A stretch of 64,000 nucleotides of DNA from Aurantiacibacter poecillastricola (GCF_030730945.1 NZ_JAVAMS010000002.1:992001-1056000), one strand, 5' to 3'. Numbered from the stretch's first letter, positions 30,420-40,401 are shown. A program made the numbers and translations. The notes: generated by a model from the sequence alone, not told the origin.

Positions 30420-32746
30420 GGCAATTTCACCGTGGCCGTGGTGCCCGCACCCTTTTCGGATTGCAGCTCCAGCCTGCCGCCATGCGCCTCGATCAGCTGA
30501 CGGGCGAGCGGCAGGCCAAGACCGCGCTTGCCTTCTTTGCCGTCCTCCCCCGCGAGGCGATAACCGTCTAGAGCGCGGGCGAGTTCGCTTGGCCGCATAC
30601 CCTCTCCATTGTCCGAGATCACGATCCTTGCGCCCGACTTGCGCCGCCCCAGCGCCACCAGGATCCGGCCGTTCGCGGGCGTAGCATCGATGGCATTGTC
30701 GAGCAGGTTGCCGATGGCACGCCCAAGCTGGCGCGGATCGCCTTCCACCGTGCCCGCGCTCTTGTCACCGCGCAGGTCCAGCGTGATGTTCTTCGCCTCG
30801 ATGGCATCCTCCCGCGCGCGCACGACTTGCGTGGCAAAGCTCAGCAAATCCACAGTTTCGGTGGCCATCGGCAACAGCCCGGCCTCGCTCTGCGTGAGAT
30901 CGAGCACGCTCTCGATCTGTTGCGAAAGCCGTTCGACCGAGGCAATGATGGCTGCGATATATTCCTTGCCCTGGTCGGACAGTTCGCCCGCCACGCCCGA
31001 TTGCAGCAGCTCGGCAAAACCGCCGATGGACGTGAGCGGCGTGCGGAACTCGTAGGACATGTTGGCGAGAAACTGCGTCTTCACCGCGTCGGCCTCTTCC
31101 AGCGCCTGGTTGCGTTCGCGCAGGGCTTCCTCGGCCTTGGTGGAGTCGGTCACGTCCAGCACAGTCAGGAGCCCGTTCCCATCCGGCAGCGGTACCCCGG
31201 CAAACTCCAGCGTGCGGCCGTCCGAGAGCACCACGCGCCCACCGCGCTGCTTGCGATCGAGCGTTGCCGCGCGCACCACTTCGCCGATCGCCTTCTTCTG
31301 CGCGGGCCGCTCCAGTTGGCCTTCGATACGGGCGAGCAGCGTGTCGACATGCGGATGCTCGTCGAGAAATTCCTCAGGCAGGCCCCAGATCGACGGAAAG
31401 CGGCGGTTCCAGAGCTGCATCCGACCATCGGGCGCGAAAACGGCGAGCGATTCGAACAGCGAATCGAACGTCGCCGTGCGCGTGCGCAGCAACGTGTCGC
31501 GCGTTGCCGAGAGGGCGAGCTGTTCCGAGCGGTCCTCTGCCACCAGCACCAGCCCGCCATCCGGCATGGGCTGAGCAACGATGCGCAGATAAGTGCTGTC
31601 AGGCAGCGTCCAGGATTCCTCCACCGGCGAATCCTGCGTGAACCAGGCCGCAAGCTCCGAGCGCCAGGCTGGAAAGTCCCGGGTTTCCGGCAGGCGACCA
31701 CGATCGCGTGCCATGTCGAGGAAGCGGTCGAAATCGGGCGGATCCACCTGGGCCGAGCCGGGCAGCTCGAATATGCGCTGGAATGGCTGGTTGGAAAAGG
31801 TCAGGCGCCGGTCGGGATCGAACTGCGCGACGCCGATGGAGAGCTGGTCGAGCATGCTGCGCTGGGCGGCGCGGAAGGCGCGGAAGGCGCGGGTCTGCTC
31901 CTCCATCTCCTCGATATCGATGGCGTAGCCGGCGACGCCTTCCTCACCCAGCGGCAGGTCGCTGACCCGCAGGGTGCGCCGCTGGTTGCCCACCGTGGCC
32001 TGCACGATGCGCTCTACGGGCATGTCGCGGCTGTGCGCCTGTTCGGCGACCTGCGCTGCGGTGAGCCCGTCCACGGTCTCCACCAGTTCGACCTGCCCTT
32101 CCACGACAGCCTGCGCGTTCTTGGCCCCCACGGCGGAAACATAGGCACTATTGACGAGGCGCAGGTCCATCTCCGGCCCGCGAAACCACATCGGCATGGG
32201 TGCGGCCTCGATCAGTCCGACCAGCGCCGCGAAATCGTTGCGCGCCCGCGCCGTTTCCTCGCGCAGGCGAGAAAGCTCGCCCTGGCTCTCGGAGAAGTCG
32301 AACCACCACACCAGCGCTGCCCCGCCGCTGGCGATGACCGGGTCGGCCAGTTGCCCGCGCAAGGCGAGGCTCTTGGACGAGCCCTTGGGTGTCACGACCA
32401 TGGCAAAGGGTGCGGCGGTCTTCTGGGTCCGCCGCACGGCCTCGCGCAGGTCGTGCAGGTCCTCGTCAGTCAGCCCGCCGGAGAGTTCGCTGAGGTAGTC
32501 GGGAAGGTCATCGAGACCGATCCATTTGGCCAGCCGGTCCGGCCCCTCGATCTTGCCGTCTGGCTTGACCAGCAAGGGGATTGCCGGCGCATCGTCGATC
32601 ATGCGTGAAAGGCGACGAAGGTTGGCGCGCGCTTGCCGCGCCGCGCGCGCACGGTTCAGCGAGCCCGTGACCAGCCACACCGCGCCGAAGGTCCATGCGG
32701 CCAGCAGCAGGCCGAGCAGGGCAATGGCGGTGGGCGTGAGTTCCAT
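30416..32746 (-). CDS. divL: DivL-type PAS-domain histidine-kinase homologue with Tyr in the H-box
   Basis: A 776-residue protein with one N-terminal membrane helix (about residues 7-27), several PAS-like domains (about 60-530), a DHp domain and a CA ATPase domain. The H-box reads LANMSYEFRTPLTSI, with Tyr565 (TAC) where kinases have the phosphorylated His; this is the signature of Caulobacter DivL (Tyr550, 769 residues), which binds DivK and tunes the CckA-ChpT-CtrA pathway. The CA domain keeps LLDNAIDATP, ISDNGEGM and GKRGLGLPL. The neighbours tsaE, amgK and murU fit the alphaproteobacterial DivL locus as I recall it. Kinase activity is not expected to be required. Confidence 0.85.
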   Translation of the reverse strand: MELTPTAIALLGLLLAAWTFGAVWLVTGSLNRARAARQARANLRRLSRMIDDAPAIPLLVKPDGKIEGPDRLAKWIGLDDLPDYLSELSGGLTDEDLHDLREAVRRTQKTAAPFAMVVTPKGSSKSLALRGQLADPVIASGGAALVWWFDFSESQGELSRLREETARARNDFAALVGLIEAAPMPMWFRGPEMDLRLVNSAYVSAVGAKNAQAVVEGQVELVETVDGLTAAQVAEQAHSRDMPVERIVQATVGNQRRTLRVSDLPLGEEGVAGYAIDIEEMEEQTRAFRAFRAAQRSMLDQLSIGVAQFDPDRRLTFSNQPFQRIFELPGSAQVDPPDFDRFLDMARDRGRLPETRDFPAWRSELAAWFTQDSPVEESWTLPDSTYLRIVAQPMPDGGLVLVAEDRSEQLALSATRDTLLRTRTATFDSLFESLAVFAPDGRMQLWNRRFPSIWGLPEEFLDEHPHVDTLLARIEGQLERPAQKKAIGEVVRAATLDRKQRGGRVVLSDGRTLEFAGVPLPDGNGLLTVLDVTDSTKAEEALRERNQALEEADAVKTQFLANMSYEFRTPLTSIGGFAELLQSGVAGELSDQGKEYIAAIIASVERLSQQIESVLDLTQSEAGLLPMATETVDLLSFATQVVRAREDAIEAKNITLDLRGDKSAGTVEGDPRQLGRAIGNLLDNAIDATPANGRILVALGRRKSGARIVISDNGEGMRPSELARALDGYRLAGEDGKEGKRGLGLPLARQLIEAHGGRLELQSEKGAGTTATVKLP

Positions 32747-32800
32747 GGCCTATGCAGCTATGGCCGCGCGCGCGCAGTTGCAATGGGTTGCGGGCAAGCA

Positions 32801-32828
32801 CCTCCCCCCTCGGATGCGAAAGGGGAGG
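32801..32828. repeat. Inverted repeat downstream of ahcY
   Basis: CCTCCCC (32801-32807) pairs with GGGGAGG (32822-32828) just past the ahcY stop. It may be a terminator for ahcY on the minus strand, but there is no T-run. Confidence 0.3.
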
Positions 32829-32834
32829 ATAAGC

Positions 32835-34250
<1,416 letters not shown>

Positions 34251-34316
34251 GGGCACGTCTCCTGTCGTGTTCGGGTGTGCGTCGCCGGGGCTCCATGCAA
34301 CGCCATTGTCGTGGGC

Positions 34317-34345
34317 GACATAGGCGGGCGGGCTGCTTGCGGCAA
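34317..34345 (-). promoter_or_regulatory. Candidate promoter of ahcY
   Basis: On the minus strand TTGCCG (34340-34345) and TATGTC (34317-34322) are separated by exactly 17 bases, giving a leader of about 60 bases before the GTG start. The -35 resembles those of the two tRNA promoters here. Confidence 0.5.
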
Positions 34346-34363
34346 CCCCGCACGAGAGTTCGC

Positions 34364-34391
34364 TTGCGTGCGCGCCGCCACACCCTATGTC
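34364..34391 (+). promoter_or_regulatory. Candidate promoter of the peroxiredoxin gene
   Basis: TTGCGT (34364-34369) and TATGTC (34386-34391), 16 bases apart, lie about 32 bases before the ATG at 34423. The -10 element is the same as in the divergent ahcY promoter. Confidence 0.35.
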
Positions 34392-34422
34392 AGGGCGCGG
34401 ACGGGGACAGGAGGATACTTCA

Positions 34423-34902
34423 ATGACAATTTCCAAAGGCGACAAAATTCCCGACGTGAAGCTGGTGAAGCCCACCGCTGACGGTCCGGAAGCCGTGCAA
34501 TCCCGCGATTTCTTCGCCGGCAAGAAGGTTGCGCTGTTCGCCGTGCCGGGGGCCTTCACCCCCACCTGCTCGGCCAAGCATCTGCCGGGTTTCGTGGAAA
34601 AGGCCGACGAGCTGAAAGCCAAGGGCGTGGACGAGATCGCCTGCACTTCCGTGAACGATGCTTTCGTCATGGGCGCGTGGAACAAGGCCGATGGCGGGGA
34701 CGAGATCACCATGCTTGCCGATGGCAGCGCCGAGTTCGCTGAAGCGCTGGGCCTCACTGCCGACATGAGCGGCTATGGCATGGGCACCCGTTCGAACCGC
34801 TATTCTATGATCGTGGACGACGGCGTCGTCACCGAGCTCAACGTGGAGGGGCCGGGCGAGTTCAAGGTCTCCAGCGCGGAGCACATGCTCGGCCAGCTCT
34901 AA
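34423..34902 (+). CDS. Peroxiredoxin (Prx5 type)
   Basis: A 159-residue thiol peroxidase. The peroxidatic Cys lies in [16 protein letters not shown] (about residues 41-56), the Prx5 signature; [14 protein letters not shown] follows near residues 120-133. The ATG at 34423 is preceded by AGGAGG. The reductant is not shown by sequence; many proteobacterial members use glutaredoxin/glutathione, and a glutathione reductase gene is at 52353-53714. It is divergent from ahcY and ends at a strong terminator. Confidence 0.92.
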   Translation: MTISKGDKIPDVKLVKPTADGPEAVQSRDFFAGKKVALFAVPGAFTPTCSAKHLPGFVEKADELKAKGVDEIACTSVNDAFVMGAWNKADGGDEITMLADGSAEFAEALGLTADMSGYGMGTRSNRYSMIVDDGVVTELNVEGPGEFKVSSAEHMLGQL

Positions 34903-34924
34903 GAGACTACACAGACACACGAAG

Positions 34925-34955
34925 GGGCGTCTTTCCGTTGGGAAGGCGCCCTTTT
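34925..34955 (+). terminator. Strong rho-independent terminator after the peroxiredoxin gene
   Basis: A 12-bp stem (34925-34936 with 34940-34951, one U-G pair) closes a 3-base loop and is followed by TTTT (34952-34955). Confidence 0.85.
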
Positions 34956-35017
34956 CATATGCGGGTCATGTCTGGTCGGTGAGACAGGAGGCTACACAAA
35001 GGAGGAGAAGTACCTTG

Positions 35018-36124
35018 ATGCGCAGAACCATGCTGGCCCTCGCGGCCCTGTCGGTCTCTGCTCCCGCTTATGCGGCTGTCCCCGACTGCCCGGCCTATGA
35101 CGGCGAAACGGTCGCGGGACTTCCAGCCGATTTCGCGCCTGTCGCAGCCTTTCCCGGCCCGCCCCTTGAGGAAACCCGGCAGGAGGCGCTCGCTGCAGCG
35201 CTCGACAGGGCACAGGATGCGACCGGGGCGCCCGCTATAGGTGCGGCCATCATGACGAGCGAGGGGAGCTGGCTCTCGGCCGATGGCGATAAGCCTTTCG
35301 CCTGGGCGTCGGTCGCCAAGCTGGTAACGGCAACGATCGTCATGCAGATGGTCGAGGAAGGCAGGCTGACTCTCGACGACTCGGTGGCGAGCCATATCGA
35401 TGGGGTGCCCGGTGGCTCGGACATCACCCTGGCCATGCTGCTTTCGCATACCAGCGGTCTTGCCAGCGCGAACGAGATCGTGCGGGAGGAGCAGCTGCCC
35501 TTCCCCTCCTCGCTGACGGCTGAACTGGTTCTCGTCGAAGAGCGCGGGCCGCTTTTCTGCCCTGGCTCTGGCTGGCGCTATTCGAATACGGGCTATGCCA
35601 TTCTGGGCGCGGTGATCGAAGCGGTGGATGACGCCGATTTCGCAGTTTCGGTCCGGCGCCGCATCGCAGAGCCGCTTGGCCTTGCCAGCTTTCGCATCGT
35701 GACGGACCCGGCCGATGCCGATTTCGCGCGCTTTGCTCCGGCCGCAGGCGAACCCGAAATGCATCCGGCCCGGGCTGGATCTGCTGGAGGACTGGTGGCG
35801 ACGCCCCGAGACATGGCTCGCTTCATGCAGGGCTTGCTTGGTGGCGCCTTGCTTCCCACGAACCGGCTGCGGCAAATGGCTGCGACATCCTATCCGATGT
35901 TCGATGCGGGCACATTCTATGGCCTCGGCCTGATGATCTATCGCCTGCCCGGTGCCGATGGCGGCACGATAGACTGGATCGGCCATAGCGGCGGAATGCC
36001 GGGAGCAAAGGCTATCCTCGCTTATGATCTCGATGGCGGAACCATCGTCGCCGCGGCGCTGACCGGCAACGGCTCCGCGGAAGCGACCGCGAACCTCCTG
36101 TTGCGGACCGCCAGCGCCGAGTGA
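35018..36124 (+). CDS. Secreted serine hydrolase of the beta-lactamase/transpeptidase fold
   Basis: A 368-residue exported protein with signal peptide MRRTMLALAALSVSAPAYAA. It has the SxxK motif (ASVAKLV, about residue 95), YSN (RYSNTGYAI) and HSG (IGHSGGMPG), so it belongs to the class C beta-lactamase-like (COG1680) family, whose members include peptidases and esterases. GGAGGAG precedes the ATG at 35018. True beta-lactamase activity cannot be claimed. It is convergent with the MurA-like gene, only 3 bases away. Confidence 0.85.
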   Translation: MRRTMLALAALSVSAPAYAAVPDCPAYDGETVAGLPADFAPVAAFPGPPLEETRQEALAAALDRAQDATGAPAIGAAIMTSEGSWLSADGDKPFAWASVAKLVTATIVMQMVEEGRLTLDDSVASHIDGVPGGSDITLAMLLSHTSGLASANEIVREEQLPFPSSLTAELVLVEERGPLFCPGSGWRYSNTGYAILGAVIEAVDDADFAVSVRRRIAEPLGLASFRIVTDPADADFARFAPAAGEPEMHPARAGSAGGLVATPRDMARFMQGLLGGALLPTNRLRQMAATSYPMFDAGTFYGLGLMIYRLPGADGGTIDWIGHSGGMPGAKAILAYDLDGGTIVAAALTGNGSAEATANLLLRTASAE

Positions 36125-36127
36125 CGG

Positions 36128-37420
36128 CTAGTCGTCCCAGCTTACATCCACGCCCAGCTTGTCGATATTGGGCACGAAATCGGGATGCGCGCGCCGGATC
36201 GGATCGGCATCGAGGATAGTCGATTCGCCCTCGATCGAGGCGGCGACCATGAGCAGCGCGATCGCAACGCGAATGATGTAGGGGCTGGTAACGGTAGCCG
36301 GACGCAGCTTGTCGCCGCCGAAGGTAATCAGGCGGTGCGGGTCGCACAGCAGCGTGTGTGCCCCGAACAGCGAGAGTTCGGTGTGCCAGGTGAGACCGCC
36401 CTCATAGACCTTGTTCCAGAACATCGTCTGTCCGTTCGCCTTCACGCCCAGTGCGATGAAGATCGGTAGCAGGTCGGCCGGAATGTAGGGCCACGGCGCG
36501 GCCTCCACCTTGGTGGTGATGTGCGAGGTGAAGTTCTGCTGTACCACCAGCCGCTCGGGCGCTTCGAGGCGCGACCAGCCGTCCTTGTGTTCCACGTGGG
36601 CGCCGAATTTCTCGAATGTCCGGTCGATCAGCATGAAGTCCTCGGGCCGGGTGTTGCGCACCGAGACATCGCCGCCGGTCACCGCCGCGAGCGCGAGGAA
36701 AGTCGCGATCTCGTGGAAATCCTCGACGAAGGTGTAGTCGACACTCTGGAAGGTGTTACAACCCTCGATGCTCACCATCGACGTGCCCTTGCCGCGAATG
36801 GTGCCGCCCATCTTTTCGAGGAAGGCACAAAGTTCCTGCACATGCGGCTCGCACGCGGCGTTCACGATCTGGCTCGAGCCCTTGGCAGTCAGCGCGGAGA
36901 TAATGAAATTCTCGGTCGTGGTGACGGAGGCGTATTCCAGCCACATGCGCGTACCGTCCGCCTTGTGGAGGTTTCGGAATACGATGTCCTTGCCTTCGTA
37001 GGAGACCTCCGCCCCGAACGCCTTGAACACCTGCACGTGCGGATCGATCTCGCGCGCGCCCAGCGTGCAGCCCTTCACCTCGAACTCCAGCCGCGCTTCG
37101 CCCAGCCGCGACAGCAGGCCGGGGATCATCATGATCGAGGCGCGCATGGCCTGCGGCAGGGTTGCCTTCGCGCTGGAAGAGATCGTCGAATGGTCGATGC
37201 GCAGCGTCTTGGCGTCCTTGTCCCAATCCACTGTGCTGCCCAGCTCGGAGAAGAAGGCATGGATGCGCTGGACATCGGTAATCTCGGGCACGTTGCGCAG
37301 CATGATCGGCGCATCGCTCAGCAGCGTGGCGCACAATACCGGCAGCACCGCGTTCTTGTTGGCAGACGGGTCGATCTGGCCGACCAGTTGCTGTCCGCCC
37401 CTTACGCGTAGTGCAGTCAT
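36128..37420 (-). CDS. Divergent MurA-like enolpyruvyl transferase
   Basis: A 430-residue protein of the EPSP synthase/MurA fold. MurA residues Lys22-Asn23 (SANKNAVLP) and the PEP-reactive Cys (KGCTLGAREID, Cys118; Cys115 in E. coli) are kept, and the Asp of the fosfomycin-site loop is present in YIPADLLPIF. Other MurA motifs differ: GATEN is TTTEN, ENRF is NKVYEG, and RGYE is RAHP. It is therefore either a distant MurA or a paralogue with another substrate. It lies downstream of folE (40-base gap) with AAGGGA before the ATG. Automatic annotation would call it murA; I leave the symbol blank. Confidence 0.75.
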   Translation of the reverse strand: MTALRVRGGQQLVGQIDPSANKNAVLPVLCATLLSDAPIMLRNVPEITDVQRIHAFFSELGSTVDWDKDAKTLRIDHSTISSSAKATLPQAMRASIMMIPGLLSRLGEARLEFEVKGCTLGAREIDPHVQVFKAFGAEVSYEGKDIVFRNLHKADGTRMWLEYASVTTTENFIISALTAKGSSQIVNAACEPHVQELCAFLEKMGGTIRGKGTSMVSIEGCNTFQSVDYTFVEDFHEIATFLALAAVTGGDVSVRNTRPEDFMLIDRTFEKFGAHVEHKDGWSRLEAPERLVVQQNFTSHITTKVEAAPWPYIPADLLPIFIALGVKANGQTMFWNKVYEGGLTWHTELSLFGAHTLLCDPHRLITFGGDKLRPATVTSPYIIRVAIALLMVAASIEGESTILDADPIRRAHPDFVPNIDKLGVDVSWDD

Positions 37421-37460
37421 GTATTCCCTTTCAAATCTGGTTCGGCACCGGCTGGCGCGC

Positions 37461-38069
37461 TCAGTAGCCCATCAGCTTGAGCACTTCCTCGCGGCTCTTG
37501 GGATCCTTGCGGAAAGTGCCCATCACCTGGCTGGTGACCATGGTGACGCCCGGCGTACGCACGCCGCGCGCGGTCATGCAGGCATGGCTGGCCTCGATCA
37601 CCACGGCGACGCCGCGAGGCTGGAGGTGCTTCTGGATGCAGTCGGCGACTTCGGCAGTCAGCCGTTCCTGCACCTGCAGGCGCCGGGCGAAGCCGTGCAG
37701 CACCCGGGCGAGCTTCGATATGCCTACCACCTTGTCGGTGGGGAGATAGGCGATGGCGGCCTTTCCGATGATCGGCGCCATATGGTGTTCGCAATGGCTC
37801 TGGAAAGGGATGTCCTTCAGCAGCACGATCTCGTCATAGCCGCCCACTTCCTCGAACACGCGAGCGAGGTGGACGGAAGGATCCTCGTCATAGCCGAGGC
37901 AATATTCCTTCCAGGCCCGGGCGACGCGCGCCGGCGTTTCCAGGAGACCTTCTCGCGATGGATCGTCGCCCGCCCACCTGATGAGCGTCCTGATCGCTTC
38001 CTGCACGTCTTCGGGAACCGGGGGCTTGCCACGGGGATCGTCCTCGTCGGGACCAACTAGGCTACTCAT
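37461..38069 (-). CDS. folE: GTP cyclohydrolase I
   Basis: Opens the GTP ring to make dihydroneopterin triphosphate, the first step of folate synthesis. The 202-residue product has the zinc and catalytic motif SHCEHHMAPIIGKA (about residues 91-104), KLARVLHGFARRLQVQE, and a second zinc Cys in SHACMTARGV. The ATG at 38069 overlaps the stop of the phospholipase D-family gene by 4 bases. It is followed by the MurA-like gene in the same direction. Confidence 0.96.
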   Translation of the reverse strand: MSSLVGPDEDDPRGKPPVPEDVQEAIRTLIRWAGDDPSREGLLETPARVARAWKEYCLGYDEDPSVHLARVFEEVGGYDEIVLLKDIPFQSHCEHHMAPIIGKAAIAYLPTDKVVGISKLARVLHGFARRLQVQERLTAEVADCIQKHLQPRGVAVVIEASHACMTARGVRTPGVTMVTSQVMGTFRKDPKSREEVLKLMGY

Positions 38070-39607
38070 TCGTCCTGCTTGCGCTTTCTCTTCAACCTTG
38101 CACGCGCCCTTGCCAATAGGCTGCCCGGACGAAAAAGGCCACGCCTCGGCTCACGCATTTCGAACAGCTCCTCGGGATTCTCCGGATCGAAGGTCTCGCG
38201 AAGGGCCAGGTCGGTTTCCATTTCTCCGCGCCGGGCAGAGTTGAACGGCTTCAGCCAGCGCCGGTTGCGGTTGCCGACATAGGCGATCATCCCGGCCATC
38301 GATCCGTGCTTGTCGATGAGATAGGGCACATCCTGCTCGAAGATGCCGAGATGCTCGGCGAGCAGGGATTCGCGGATGCGGCGGATCCGGTCGGCAGCCT
38401 TGGCATTGCCCTCGCGCGCGCAGTCAATGAAGACGTCGCACTCGCTGTCGAGACCCATCGAGCGGTTGTTCAAATTGGCCGAACCGATGCGCAGGATACG
38501 ATCGTCGATGATCGTCAGCTTGGCATGCACATAGATCGGCGTCTCTCCCGAGTAGGGAGTGTAAAGGTGGAAGCGATCGCTCTTGTCGAGTTCGTCCAGC
38601 GCTTCCACCAGCGCGGCACGAGCAGGGTCCATCGCGACCCCCTCCATCCACCCATCGCCGGTATGCGGCATGACCACCACGAATTCGGGCGAATCGGGCT
38701 CACCCAATCGCTTTGCAATCGCCTCGCAAACCGTGCGCGAGGCGAAGTACTGGTTCTCGAAATAGATGAACTCCTTCGCCTCGGCGATCTGGCGAAGGTA
38801 TAGTTGCTCGATCTCGTTGACCTTCGGATCCTTGCCATATTCCGCTCGGGTGCGGGCAATGCCGATCTCCACGTCCTCGAAATGGGGGACGAGCTTGCCC
38901 GGCCAGGCGCTGCCGGGATCTTCCTTCGGCTTGGAGAGCGGCTTTCCGCCCGCCCGCAACCAGCGTGCGCGAGCGAGTCGCTCCAGCTCCATCGCGACCT
39001 CGCCCTCCATCATCATGGTGACATCGTGCCAGGGCCCGTAGGGCTCGCCATCGGGACGACGGCGGCGCGGATGCTCTTCCAGGTGTTCACGCGTGTCCCA
39101 GCGCCGCGTCGTCATGTCGATGCCGCCGCACACGGCAAAATCGTCGTCGATGATGACGAGCTTCTGGTGGTGCGAGCATCCGACCGGGTGCGCCGTATCG
39201 AACTTGAAGTCGATTCGCCGGTGCGGCCACCAGCGCATCAGATCGACCATCATGAAGCCGCGGCTGAAGAACTTCAGGAAGCCGTAGCTCCATTTGAGGA
39301 TGCGGACTTCCAGCGTCGGGCGATGATTGGTCAGCCAGACAATGAAACTGCCGAGGCGCGAGGGGTAGTGCCGTCGCCAGCCCTTCTCCCACCAGCGCCG
39401 TCCGCGCTTGAGATGAATGCGAGTGTCGAAATCCCACCCGATCAGCAGGATACGCTGCCGGGCCTTGAGCATCGCGCGCTGGATGAGGTCGAAGTAATCC
39501 TCGCTGTCGATGACCACGCGCACGCGCCGGGCGCGGGCATAGCGCCACACGCCCGGTTCCACCGAGCTGTCATCGTAATCCTCGATGCGGTTTTCGATCC
39601 TGTCCAA
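38066..39607 (-). CDS. Phospholipase D-family protein with two HKD motifs
   Basis: A 513-residue protein with two HxKxxxxD motifs: HHQKLVIIDDDFAVCGGID (about residue 180) and VHAKLTIIDDRILRIGSAN (about residue 360). Both are intact, so the active site is complete. Candidates are a cardiolipin synthase-like or phospholipase D-type enzyme; there are no N-terminal membrane helices as in typical cardiolipin synthases. The start is TTG at 39607, preceded by GAGAGGGGAGGGG; the frame runs further upstream into the hemerythrin gene. It is coupled to folE. Confidence 0.85.
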   Translation of the reverse strand: MDRIENRIEDYDDSSVEPGVWRYARARRVRVVIDSEDYFDLIQRAMLKARQRILLIGWDFDTRIHLKRGRRWWEKGWRRHYPSRLGSFIVWLTNHRPTLEVRILKWSYGFLKFFSRGFMMVDLMRWWPHRRIDFKFDTAHPVGCSHHQKLVIIDDDFAVCGGIDMTTRRWDTREHLEEHPRRRRPDGEPYGPWHDVTMMMEGEVAMELERLARARWLRAGGKPLSKPKEDPGSAWPGKLVPHFEDVEIGIARTRAEYGKDPKVNEIEQLYLRQIAEAKEFIYFENQYFASRTVCEAIAKRLGEPDSPEFVVVMPHTGDGWMEGVAMDPARAALVEALDELDKSDRFHLYTPYSGETPIYVHAKLTIIDDRILRIGSANLNNRSMGLDSECDVFIDCAREGNAKAADRIRRIRESLLAEHLGIFEQDVPYLIDKHGSMAGMIAYVGNRNRRWLKPFNSARRGEMETDLALRETFDPENPEELFEMREPRRGLFRPGSLLARARARLKRKRKQDE

Positions 39608-39629
39608 GACCCCTCCCCTCTCGCCGACG

Positions 39630-40115
39630 CTATTCCTTGGCGTCTTCCATCTTCTCGGGGGTGACTTCGGCCTCTTCCTTTTCCTCTTCCTTGCGGCGAT
39701 CGAAGACGGAGCGCATGTGCTCACGGTCTTCCTTTGTCAGGTGAGGCTCGAATTCGGGAAAGTGCTCTTCTTCTTCCTCGTTGATGTGGTGACGATAATC
39801 GTGGTCGAGCTTCTTGAAGGTCGACATCCATGCAGAGGACGACATGTCCTGCGCTGCCAGGTCGTTGAGCAACTCGTTAAGCTCGTGATGTTCGGCTACG
39901 GAGTGGCGCGTCATGTCGGTGGTGGGCGGCTTGCGCAGCATCGTGGAATACAGTGCCTGCTCCTCGGCAGCGGCGTGGCTCTTCACTTCCTTGGTGAACT
40001 GCTCGAGCAGCGTCTTGCGCTCCTCGCTCTCGCCATGCGTCTCGGCCATCTGGTCGAGCAGGGCCCGGTGCGAAGCGTGATCTTCCTTGAGACGGGCGAA
40101 AATATCTTCGGACAT
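39630..40115 (-). CDS. Hemerythrin HHE-domain protein
   Basis: A 161-residue helical protein. Metal-ligand candidates are spaced as in HHE-cation binding domains: HASHRALLDQM (about residues 13-23), HAAAEEQ (about 47), HHELNELL and HDYRHHINEEEEEH (about 105-120), so a di-iron site is likely. The C-terminal tail is highly charged (KEEEKEEAE). The ATG at 40115 (MSEDIFARL) starts the family-like region. It heads an apparent operon with the phospholipase D, folE and MurA-like genes. Roles in oxygen, nitric oxide or iron sensing are known for relatives. Confidence 0.88.
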   Translation of the reverse strand: MSEDIFARLKEDHASHRALLDQMAETHGESEERKTLLEQFTKEVKSHAAAEEQALYSTMLRKPPTTDMTRHSVAEHHELNELLNDLAAQDMSSSAWMSTFKKLDHDYRHHINEEEEEHFPEFEPHLTKEDREHMRSVFDRRKEEEKEEAEVTPEKMEDAKE

Positions 40116-40223
40116 GCTGGGTTCCTCTTGTCGGGAAATGTTTGCCCATAAACAGGCGAGATACCCGTCGGGTTCCGCAGTGCAGCGAAATGCAGGCAAT
40201 GGCCGCGAAATGGGTGCCGCAAC

Positions 40224-40252
40224 AAAAAAACCCACCCCCTTGCGGGGATGGG
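40224..40252 (-). terminator. Rho-independent terminator of tRNA-Arg
   Basis: On the minus strand CCCATCCCC and GGGGGTGGG form a 9-bp stem with loop GCAA, followed by TTTTTTT. It lies just past the 3' end of tRNA-Arg. Confidence 0.9.
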
Positions 40253-40258
40253 CTTTCT

Positions 40259-40335
40259 TGGCGCGCCAGGAAGGATTCGAACCTCCGACCGCCTGATTCG
40301 TAGTCAGGTACTCTATCCAGCTGAGCTACTGGCGC
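40259..40335 (-). tRNA. tRNA-Arg (anticodon ACG)
   Basis: The acceptor GCGCCAG (starting at 40335) pairs with CTGGCGC, followed by discriminator G and an encoded CCA ending at 40259. The anticodon stem-loop CCTGACTACGAATCAGG gives ACG for Arg. The T-arm reads GGAGG TTCGAAT CCTTC. The wobble A is expected to be edited to inosine. Confidence 0.96.
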
Positions 40336-40349
40336 GCTTGAGAGGCGGG

Positions 40350-40378
40350 CACTTAGGGTAGGGTTCCGACCTTGGCAA
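40350..40378 (-). promoter_or_regulatory. Promoter of tRNA-Arg
   Basis: On the minus strand TTGCCA (40373-40378) and TAAGTG (40350-40355) are 17 bases apart, ending 14 bases before the tRNA. The -35 and its flank (CTTGCCAA) are identical to those of the tRNA-Asn promoter. Confidence 0.55.
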
Positions 40379-40401
40379 GCCTTATCCTCGGGTTTTTGCC
40401 G

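Noticed and set aside
34251..34316. SAH or SAM riboswitch before ahcY
   Set aside because: I could not find the conserved core or convincing pairing in the short ahcY leader; a covariance search (Rfam SAH and SAM-SAH models) would settle it.
35018..36124. Beta-lactamase resistance gene
   Set aside because: The family includes many non-resistance hydrolases; the SxxK/YSN/HSG motifs alone do not show beta-lactam hydrolysis.
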